11,961 bases of DNA from Bacillota bacterium. Its GTDB lineage: Bacteria; Bacillota; Clostridia; Christensenellales; Aristaeellaceae. The notes below the pieces were generated by a model that saw nothing but the letters and a program-made list of their open reading frames with translations, was not told the DNA's origin and searched no databases. Both the position numbers and the translations under genes were made by a program. The stretch is taken from assembly GCA_023435435.1 (NCBI GenBank), contig JAEYRW010000039.1:1-11961 (forward strand), in the 5' to 3' direction. Below, piece after piece: positions 6,818 to 11,961 of this stretch; position 1 is the stretch's first letter; every line of letters starts with the position of its first letter.

Positions 6818-7931
6818 GGCGCTCTTCCTTGCGCTCGCATTGCTTTTTCCGGCGGCGCTGGCTGAGGACATGCCCGAGGTCGAGGACGTGACGCTGCCCG
6901 TCGCCCACATTCGCGCGGCGGGCGACCTCATGATGCACGAAAAGCAGCTCACAATCGCCCGCCAGTCGGACGGGACGTACGACTTCCATCCCCAGTACTC
7001 CCTGGCGGCGGAGTCCCTCTCGGCGGCCGATTACACCATGGCAAACCTCGAAACCACGGTGGGGATGTACAACGGCCAGGCGTACTCGGGTTTTCCGCGC
7101 TTCAACGCGCCCGAATCGCTGCTGGAAGCGATCAAGGACGCGGGCGTCGACTTTTTGACCCTCGCCAACAACCACATGCTCGACCGCTACTTCGACGGTC
7201 TCAAGCAGACGGTGGACAACGTGGAGGCATACGGCTTCGACCACGGCGGGGCTTACCGGACCTCCGAGGAATACGCGACGCCCACGGTGGTCGACGTTAA
7301 CGGCATCAGGATCGGCGTCTTGTGTTACACCGCCCACGCCAACGACATGGAAAAATTCTGCGATCCGGACGCCGCCCTCTACGGCCTTCGCTACCTCTAT
7401 ACCGCCGACTTTGCCGCGGACGTCCAGGCCGCCAGGGACGCGGGCGCGGAATTCATCATCGCCATGCCCCACTGGGGTACCGAATACAAGCGTTATCCCG
7501 ATCAGATTGTGCGCGACACGGCCAGGCAGATGATCGCGGCGGGGGTCGATCTGATCATCGGCAGCCACCCCCACATGGTGCAGCCCATCGAGTACTTGAC
7601 CGTTCAGACGGACGCGGGGGAAAGGACCGGCCTCGTGGCGTGGTCCCTGGGCAACTTCATCGACGACATGAAGACCCGGTACACGGATTCGGGCATCATT
7701 CTCGACTTCACGCTCACCCGATTGGCCGACGGTACAATCGCGCTCTCGGACGTGGGCTACGTGCCCGTCTACTGCTGGCGGCAGGATTCCATGATCCGCG
7801 CCATCCCTTCCGGCGAATACCTCGAGGAGAGGCCCGAGGGCATGAACGACGCAACCTACAGCCGCATGAAGGCGTCTTACGGCGAGCTCGTCAAGCTCAT
7901 CGGGGACGATTTTCCGGCACTCGAAAAATAA
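6798..7931 (+). CDS. Secreted CapA-family (PgsA-like) metallophosphatase-fold protein
   Basis: This 377-residue protein has a clear signal peptide: Lys/Arg near the start, a hydrophobic core (about 8-19) and an A-L-A cleavage site before residue 23. No lipobox Cys is present, so it is probably released rather than lipid-anchored. The mature part carries the CapA metal-site pattern: GDLMMH (42-47), NLE (83-85), NNH (124-126), HWG (225-227) and GSHPH (255-259). CapA proteins resemble calcineurin-like phosphoesterases and take part in poly-gamma-glutamate capsule synthesis in some Bacillota. The window has no capB or capC ligase genes, so capsule synthesis cannot be claimed and the substrate is unknown. 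An in-frame ATG at 6786 would add four residues. Neither start has a strong ribosome binding site, so translation probably relies on coupling with the upstream gene. It is the last gene of this block, and no terminator is visible after it. Confidence 0.88.
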   Translation: MISLKIRALFLALALLFPAALAEDMPEVEDVTLPVAHIRAAGDLMMHEKQLTIARQSDGTYDFHPQYSLAAESLSAADYTMANLETTVGMYNGQAYSGFPRFNAPESLLEAIKDAGVDFLTLANNHMLDRYFDGLKQTVDNVEAYGFDHGGAYRTSEEYATPTVVDVNGIRIGVLCYTAHANDMEKFCDPDAALYGLRYLYTADFAADVQAARDAGAEFIIAMPHWGTEYKRYPDQIVRDTARQMIAAGVDLIIGSHPHMVQPIEYLTVQTDAGERTGLVAWSLGNFIDDMKTRYTDSGIILDFTLTRLADGTIALSDVGYVPVYCWRQDSMIRAIPSGEYLEERPEGMNDATYSRMKASYGELVKLIGDDFPALEK

Positions 7932-7963
7932 AAGTTAAATTCTATCGATTTGGTAGGAATATA

Positions 7964-7992
7964 TTGACGCGCCCAGTCGGGCGCGTTATAAT
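7964..7992 (+). promoter_or_regulatory. Strong sigma-A promoter of the isc operon
   Basis: TTGACG at 7964-7969 (5 of 6 consensus matches) is separated by exactly 17 bases from a perfect TATAAT at 7987-7992. It is the best promoter in the window and lies 47 bases before the iscR start codon. The spacer is filled by a palindrome described separately, so repression by steric block is likely. Confidence 0.85.
7967..7986. promoter_or_regulatory. Palindromic operator candidate inside the promoter spacer
   Basis: ACGCGCCC (7967-7974) and GGGCGCGT (7979-7986) are perfect inverted repeats of 8 bases around AGTC. They run from the last bases of the -35 box to the base before the -10 box. A protein dimer bound here would block RNA polymerase. 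The IscR-like product of the next gene is the obvious candidate, by analogy with autoregulation of isc operons. The repeat could instead be a fortuitous GC-rich hairpin. Confidence 0.5.
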
Positions 7993-8006
7993 GTACCCAT
8001 AAAAGG

Positions 8007-8019
8007 GACCGATTCGGTC
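8007..8019. promoter_or_regulatory. Second palindrome in the iscR leader
   Basis: GACCGA (8007-8012) and TCGGTC (8014-8019) are perfect 6-base inverted repeats around one T. They lie 15 bases downstream of the -10 box, in the early transcribed region, and their sequence differs from the spacer palindrome. The site could be a second operator for the same or another regulator. A one-base loop makes an RNA hairpin of this exact form unlikely. Confidence 0.4.
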
Positions 8020-8038
8020 GGAATTGGGGTGATGCCGG

Positions 8039-8464
8039 ATGAAGCTTTCGACGCGCGGGCGGTACGGAATCCACGCGATGTACGAGCTTGCCCTGGAATA
8101 CGGCGGCGCGCCCGTCTCCATCAAGACCATCGCCGAGCGGCGGGATATCCCGGAGGCGTACCTCGAGCAAATCTTTTCCATGCTTCGTAAGGACGACCTT
8201 GTGACAAGCATGCGGGGTGCTCAGGGCGGCTACACGCTATCCCGGCCCCCGGCGGAAATTCGGGTGGGGGACCTGCTCCGTTCTCTGGAGGGCGGACTAA
8301 AGTTAGTAGACTGTCTCGAGGATGAGACGTGCACCCACGCGTGCGAGTGTCCCTCGCGCGCGGTGTGGAAAAAAATCAACGACGGATGGACGGGCATCGT
8401 CGATTCGATTACGTTGCAGGACATGCTCAAGGATGAAGGACGCGCTTTGGCGCAGGGGGAATAG
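8039..8464 (+). CDS. iscR: Rrf2-family iron-sulfur regulator, IscR-like
   Basis: This is a 141-residue winged-helix transcription regulator of the Rrf2 family. The N-terminal half (about 1-70) is the DNA-binding domain, with the typical MKLSTRGRYG start and the GGYTLSRP wing. Cysteines at 92, 98 and 104 have the same numbers as the three [2Fe-2S] ligands of E. coli IscR; a fourth Cys lies at 102. Position 107, the His ligand in E. coli, is Arg here. By family knowledge the protein would sense cluster supply and control the isc genes that follow. The gene starts the operon iscR-iscS-iscU-hflX and has its own strong promoter with palindromes. The ribosome binding site is GGGGTGAT at 8026-8033. 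CymR, a cysteine-metabolism Rrf2 regulator found beside a desulfurase in Bacillus, is the main alternative; the Cys cluster argues for IscR. Confidence 0.88.
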   Translation: MKLSTRGRYGIHAMYELALEYGGAPVSIKTIAERRDIPEAYLEQIFSMLRKDDLVTSMRGAQGGYTLSRPPAEIRVGDLLRSLEGGLKLVDCLEDETCTHACECPSRAVWKKINDGWTGIVDSITLQDMLKDEGRALAQGE

Positions 8465-8467
8465 CGG

Positions 8468-9640
8468 ATGAACAGGATCTACATGGACAACGCGGCGACG
8501 ACGCGGGTGACAAAGCCGGTAATGGAGGCAATTTTGCCCTACTTCGGCGAAATTTACGGAAATCCATCCTCGATCCACTCCTTCGGGCGCGAAGCGCGCA
8601 AGGTGGTGGAGGCCGCGCGCAGGCAGGTGGCGGAGGCCATCGGCGCGAACGCCGGCGAAATCTATTTTACCGGCTGCGGCACCGAGTCCGACAACTGGGC
8701 CATCCGGGGCGCGGCGTATGCCAGGCGCGCCAAGGGACGGCACATCATCACCAGCGCCATCGAGCACCACGCGGTTCTGCACACCTGCATGCAGCTTGAG
8801 AAGGAGGGTTTCGAGGTCACGTACCTGCCTGTGGACGGGGATGGCTTCGTGAGGCCCGCCGATCTCGAAAAGGCCATTCGGCCCGAGACGACCCTCGTCA
8901 CAATCATGACGGCCAACAACGAAATCGGGACCATCGAGCCCGTCGAGGCGCTGGTAAAGATTGCGCGCGACCGCGGTGTGCTGTTTCACACCGACGCCGT
9001 GCAGGCCATCGGCTCCATCCGGTTTGACGTCCATAAAATGGGCATCGACATGCTCTCCCTTTCCGGCCACAAGTTCCACGCGCCCAAGGGCGTGGGGGCG
9101 CTCTACGTCCGATCCGGCGTCAAGATCGACCGGCTCATGAACGGCGGCGCGCAGGAGCGCGACCGGCGGCCGGGTACCGAGAACCTGGCGGGCATCGTGG
9201 GGCTTGGAAAGGCCATCGAGCTTGCCAACCTGAACCTCGAAAGCCATAACGCGAGTCTCGCGCGGATGCGGGATTACCTCATCGACCGGATCCTCACCGA
9301 GATTCCCTACACGCGGCTCAACGGCGCGCGGGAGGGACGGCTGCCGGGCAACGTGAACATTTCGTTCCAGTACATCGAGGGCGAGGCGCTGCTCCTGTCG
9401 CTGGACTTGAAGGGCATCGCCGGCTCGTCGGGCTCGGCGTGCACGTCCGGGTCTCTGGACCCTTCCCATGTGCTGCTCGCCATCGGGCTGCCCCATGAGA
9501 TTGCCCACGGCTCGCTCCGTCTCTCGCTCAGCGAGGAAAACACCGTGGAGGAATGCGACTATGTGGTCGATTCGCTCAAGGAAATCGTCGGAAAACTGCG
9601 CGACATGTCGCCCATGTACGCGGACGCGTTCGCGAAATGA
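8468..9640 (+). CDS. iscS: Cysteine desulfurase (IscS/NifS type)
   Basis: This PLP enzyme of 390 residues takes sulfur from L-cysteine, giving alanine and a persulfide that feeds cluster assembly on the IscU scaffold. The N-terminal YMDNAATT (5-12), the EHH motif (H100/H101), the HTDAVQ strand (174-179; D176 and Q179 contact PLP in the family) and the PLP-binding Lys in SGHKFH (K202) are all present. The catalytic Cys is C325 in SGSACTSGS, in the long flexible loop of class I desulfurases. Length matches the NifS/IscS group. An AGGGGGA site (8454-8460) lies 7 bases before the ATG, and only 3 bases separate it from the iscR stop. Its place between an IscR-like regulator and a scaffold supports a general housekeeping role; nothing here indicates nitrogen fixation. 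Confidence 0.95.
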   Translation: MNRIYMDNAATTRVTKPVMEAILPYFGEIYGNPSSIHSFGREARKVVEAARRQVAEAIGANAGEIYFTGCGTESDNWAIRGAAYARRAKGRHIITSAIEHHAVLHTCMQLEKEGFEVTYLPVDGDGFVRPADLEKAIRPETTLVTIMTANNEIGTIEPVEALVKIARDRGVLFHTDAVQAIGSIRFDVHKMGIDMLSLSGHKFHAPKGVGALYVRSGVKIDRLMNGGAQERDRRPGTENLAGIVGLGKAIELANLNLESHNASLARMRDYLIDRILTEIPYTRLNGAREGRLPGNVNISFQYIEGEALLLSLDLKGIAGSSGSACTSGSLDPSHVLLAIGLPHEIAHGSLRLSLSEENTVEECDYVVDSLKEIVGKLRDMSPMYADAFAK

Positions 9641-9655
9641 AGGGAGTTAATTAAA

Positions 9656-10051
9656 ATGTATACCGAGCAGGTCATGGATCACTTTATGAACCCCAGGAAT
9701 GTCGGCGAAATCGAGGACGCCAGCGGCGTCGGCACCGTCGGAAACGCAAAGTGCGGGGACATCATGCGGATGTTCATCAAGGTGGAGGACGGCAAAATCG
9801 TTGACGTGAAGTTCAAGACCTTCGGCTGCGGCGCGGCCATCGCGACCAGCTCCAAGGCGACCGAGATGGTGAAGGGGCTCACCATCGACGAGGCACTCCA
9901 GGTGACCAACAAGATGGTGGCCGAGTCCCTCGGCGGGCTCCCGGCGGTGAAGCTGCACTGCTCGGTGCTCGCGGAGGAGGCCCTGCACGCCGCCATTCAG
10001 GACTACAAGGAGAAGCATGCCGGAAAGGACAGTGATCAAGCCGCCGTATGA
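9656..10051 (+). CDS. iscU: Iron-sulfur cluster scaffold IscU/NifU-like
   Basis: This small scaffold protein of 131 residues is where iron and the sulfur delivered by the desulfurase are assembled into a cluster before transfer to client proteins. The three ligand cysteines are visible: C33 in KCGD with D35, C58 in GCGAA, and C102 in LHCSVLAEEAL with the neighbouring H101. There is no SufU-type insertion between the second and third cysteines, so it is of the IscU/NifU N-terminal type. The C-terminal NifU domain is absent, as expected for IscU. The AGGGAG site at 9641-9646 lies 9 bases before the ATG, in a short AT-rich gap. The gene overlaps hflX by 4 bases (ATGA). The mnmA gene that often follows this pair in Bacillota is not here. 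Confidence 0.95.
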   Translation: MYTEQVMDHFMNPRNVGEIEDASGVGTVGNAKCGDIMRMFIKVEDGKIVDVKFKTFGCGAAIATSSKATEMVKGLTIDEALQVTNKMVAESLGGLPAVKLHCSVLAEEALHAAIQDYKEKHAGKDSDQAAV

Positions 10052-11805
10052 TACACGGGAACATTGAAGGAATCCGCGAAAGCACGCTGGCCGAGCTCGA
10101 AAGGCTTTACAACACCGAATTTCAGAGGGACGAGTTTCTCCCGGACAGGCTTCTGAGCCTTCTGGTCCGGTACACCCAGATCATCAACCGGGAGATTCTC
10201 GTGTACCTCAGCCGCGAAGGCGAGGTACTCGAGATCGCCATCGGTTCCATCTCGTCCATCGATTTGCCCGAATTGCACCTGCGTCGGAACACCGACAGGC
10301 TTTCGGGCTTTCGCTGCATCCATACGCATCCCGGCGGGGACGCGCGGCTCTCCGACGTCGATTTGCAGGCGCTTCGGCTGCTGCGCTTCGACGCCATGTG
10401 CTCGGTGGGCGTGGACAGCGAGCGCGCCACGGGCATCGCGGCGGCGTTTCTGGGCGAAATGGAGTATGGGAAGCTCTCCATCGAGATTCTCGGGCCGGTC
10501 AAGCCCGGGCGCATTCCCCAGCAGCTCTGGATGCATGAGATCGAGCTTTCCGAGGAGCGCGTCCAGAAGGCCATCGCCGAGGGCGGGCTCACCGAAAACG
10601 CCGAGCGCGCCATTCTCATTTCCACCGATTCCGAGACCTCCCTCGACGAGCTCGCGAGCCTCGCGGACACGGCGGGAGCGCTGGTCATGGCGCGGGTTTT
10701 GCAAAAACGGCTGAAGCCGGACAACGCGACGTTCATCGGCTCCGGCAAGGCGGAGGAGCTTTCCCTCACCTGCCAGGCCATGGGAATCGACCTCGCCATC
10801 GTCGACGACGAATTGACCGGCGCGCAGCAGAAGAACCTTGAGGCGGCGCTCAATGTGCGGGTCATCGACCGCACGGCGCTGATTCTCGACATTTTCGCCC
10901 GGCGCGCCCAGTCCGCCGAAGGCAAACTGCAGGTGGAACTGGCGCAGATGAAGTACAGGCTTCCGCGGCTCATGGGCTTGGGCGGCGAGCTTTCCCGCCT
11001 CGGCGGCGGCATCGGCACGCGCGGCCCGGGTGAATCCCAGCTCGAGAGCGACCGGCGCAGGATCCGGCGGCGGATCGACGATTTGCAGGAAGAGATAGAC
11101 GTCCTCAAAAAGCAGAGGGACCTCCGGCGCGCCCGGCGCGAAAAGCAGGAGCAGGTGGTGGTGGCGCTGGTTGGCTACACCAACGCGGGCAAGTCGACGC
11201 TGCTCAACGCGCTTTCCGGCGCGGATGTGCTCGTTGAGGATAAGCTCTTTGCGACCCTTGACCCGGTGATGCGCCAGATCGAGCTTCCTGAAAACAGGCG
11301 CTGCATGCTGGTGGACACGGTGGGCTTCATTCGGAAGCTCCCCCATCAACTCGTGGAGGCATTCCAATCGACCCTCGAAGAAGCCGTACATGCCGATCTC
11401 ATCGTCGTGGTCTCCGACGCCGCTTCGCCTTTTTACCGCGCCCAGCGCGCCACCGTGCAGGAGGTGCTCGAGCAGCTCGGCGCGGGCGGGAAGCCCATCA
11501 TCGAAGCGCTTAACAAGGCTGACCGGCTGCCGCCCGACGCGCGCATCGATCCGCCCGACGCCATTCTCATTTCCGCCATGGACATGATCGGCCTCGACCG
11601 GCTCAAGGCTGCCATCTCCGACAGGATCGCCACCCTGCGCCACCGGGTTTCCATCAACATCCCCTACGACAAGGGCGCCGTGCTTTCTTTCATCCACGCC
11701 CGCGGCCAGGTGGAGGGCGAGGAGTATACCGATTCCGGCACCCTCGTCACCTGCATGCTCGACGCTGCGCTCTATCAGCGGGTGCTTAAGCAGCTTGAGG
11801 GGTAG
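10048..11805 (+). CDS. hflX: GTPase HflX with N-terminal RadC/JAMM-like extension
   Basis: This 585-residue ribosome-associated GTPase belongs to the HflX family, whose members split stalled or stressed ribosomes. The HflX N-domain spans about 187-340 with the glycine-rich segment at 311-329, followed by a charged coiled segment (about 332-368). The G domain shows G1 GYTNAGKST (376-384), switch I T403, G3 DTVG (423-426), G4 NKAD (489-492) and G5 SA (509-510). A small C-terminal domain ends the protein. E. coli HflX has about 426 residues; the extra part is residues 1-185. It contains HTHP (92-95) with S102 and D105, matching the H-x-H-P-x6-S-x2-D metal site of JAMM/RadC proteins, and E49 in a suitable upstream strand. 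The start is coupled to iscU by ATGA; only a distant AAGGA near 10024 is seen, so re-initiation probably drives translation. Confidence 0.93.
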   Translation: MIHGNIEGIRESTLAELERLYNTEFQRDEFLPDRLLSLLVRYTQIINREILVYLSREGEVLEIAIGSISSIDLPELHLRRNTDRLSGFRCIHTHPGGDARLSDVDLQALRLLRFDAMCSVGVDSERATGIAAAFLGEMEYGKLSIEILGPVKPGRIPQQLWMHEIELSEERVQKAIAEGGLTENAERAILISTDSETSLDELASLADTAGALVMARVLQKRLKPDNATFIGSGKAEELSLTCQAMGIDLAIVDDELTGAQQKNLEAALNVRVIDRTALILDIFARRAQSAEGKLQVELAQMKYRLPRLMGLGGELSRLGGGIGTRGPGESQLESDRRRIRRRIDDLQEEIDVLKKQRDLRRARREKQEQVVVALVGYTNAGKSTLLNALSGADVLVEDKLFATLDPVMRQIELPENRRCMLVDTVGFIRKLPHQLVEAFQSTLEEAVHADLIVVVSDAASPFYRAQRATVQEVLEQLGAGGKPIIEALNKADRLPPDARIDPPDAILISAMDMIGLDRLKAAISDRIATLRHRVSINIPYDKGAVLSFIHARGQVEGEEYTDSGTLVTCMLDAALYQRVLKQLEG

Positions 11806-11820
11806 AGGGGGAGGACTGTG

Positions 11821-11837
11821 CTGGGGCGCTGCCCCAG
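11821..11837. repeat. Perfect hairpin 1 after hflX
   Basis: CTGGGGC (11821-11827) and GCCCCAG (11831-11837) form a 7-base-pair stem around GCT. ACCCC follows rather than a T-tract, so it is not an intrinsic terminator on the + strand. It starts 15 bases after the hflX stop and could protect the transcript end or belong to an intergenic repeat. Confidence 0.6.
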
Positions 11838-11843
11838 ACCCCG

Positions 11844-11866
11844 CTTAAGGGCATTGTGCCCTTAAG
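11844..11866. repeat. Perfect hairpin 2 after hflX
   Basis: CTTAAGGGCA (11844-11853) and TGCCCTTAAG (11857-11866) form a 10-base-pair stem around TTG. No T-tract follows. The core CATTGTGCC (11852-11860) reappears in reverse complement in the hairpin at 11935-11953. Confidence 0.65.
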
Positions 11867-11878
11867 AATCCCTGGTAT

Positions 11879-11909
11879 AAAAATCGACCCCGGATCGGGG
11901 TCGATTTTT
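11879..11909 (+). terminator. Intrinsic terminator of the isc-hflX operon
   Basis: A perfect 14-base-pair inverted repeat (11879-11892 and 11896-11909, loop GAT) has a GC-rich top and ends in TTTTT on the + strand. The matching AAAAA on the left side gives a T-tract on the other strand too, so it can act in both directions and would also stop transcription from a convergent gene beyond the window. Confidence 0.9.
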
Positions 11910-11934
11910 GGATAGGGATATATATTTCTCCCCC

Positions 11935-11953
11935 TGCGGCACAATGTGCCGCA
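11935..11953. repeat. Perfect hairpin 3 downstream of the terminator
   Basis: TGCGGCAC (11935-11942) and GTGCCGCA (11946-11953) form an 8-base-pair stem around AAT. Its centre GGCACAATG (11938-11946) is the reverse complement of the centre of the hairpin at 11844-11866. It lies at the edge of the window, so the complete element may continue beyond. Confidence 0.6.
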
Positions 11954-11961
11954 TGCTGAGG

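Noticed and set aside
1608..7931. Possible anti-phage system (patatin effector as in CBASS, plus a Cap-named protein)
   Set aside because: There is no cyclic nucleotide synthase, no CBASS ancillary gene and no mobile-element context. The patatin sits with phospholipid genes, and CapA here refers to a capsule-type family unrelated to CBASS Cap proteins.
7932..7963. Terminator after the CapA-family gene
   Set aside because: The gap is AT-rich but I see no stable hairpin followed by T residues before the next promoter. A weak imperfect repeat (ATTCTA at 7939-7944 with TAGGAAT at 7954-7960) is not convincing as an operator or terminator.
8303..9508. Open frame of 401 codons on the - strand opposite iscS
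   Set aside because: It has no recognisable motif and is fully opposite a well-conserved cysteine desulfurase; treated as a codon-bias shadow.
10036..11697. Open frame of 553 codons on the - strand opposite hflX
   Set aside because: The translation is rich in Arg, Gly and His with no recognisable domain, while the + strand encodes an intact HflX with all GTPase motifs. Long antisense frames are expected in GC-rich genes with biased third positions.

Overview
The window is GC-rich bacterial chromosome with every recognisable gene on the + strand, packed into three tightly coupled gene blocks. The gene content (DnaD-type primosome protein beside a DnaC/DnaI-like loader, an Rrf2-iscS-iscU cluster, a clostridial-style HflX with an extra N-terminal domain, GGAG-type ribosome binding sites) points to a GC-rich member of the Bacillota, most likely class Clostridia. 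This rests on gene families and organisation; the species cannot be named from the sequence alone.

Block A (about 123-3796) is a membrane-lipid cluster: phosphatidylserine decarboxylase, a PAP2-type membrane phosphatase, a patatin-like phospholipase and a two-transmembrane sensor histidine kinase with no response regulator in view. Together they look like phospholipid synthesis/turnover joined to an envelope sensor. Block B (about 3846-7931) starts from its own promoter and carries a DnaD-domain protein with several DnaD-like repeats, an AAA+ helicase loader with a Cys motif, a YbaK/ProX-type tRNA-editing protein and a secreted CapA-family protein. Block C (about 7964-11909) is iron-sulfur cluster assembly: an IscR-like Rrf2 regulator, a cysteine desulfurase, an IscU scaffold and then, with a 4-base overlap, the GTPase HflX. 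Its promoter has near-consensus boxes with a perfect palindrome filling the spacer, plus a second palindrome in the leader.

The window ends in a cluster of four perfect hairpins, one of which is a clear intrinsic terminator. Most of the window is ordinary housekeeping sequence. The items most worth a second look are the JAMM/RadC-like metal-site motif in the N-terminal part of HflX, the palindromes in the isc promoter, the repeat architecture of the DnaD protein, the orphan kinase in the lipid cluster, and the nested inverted-repeat structure after hflX. I did not see a mobile element, CRISPR array, tRNA, rRNA or a recognisable defence system.
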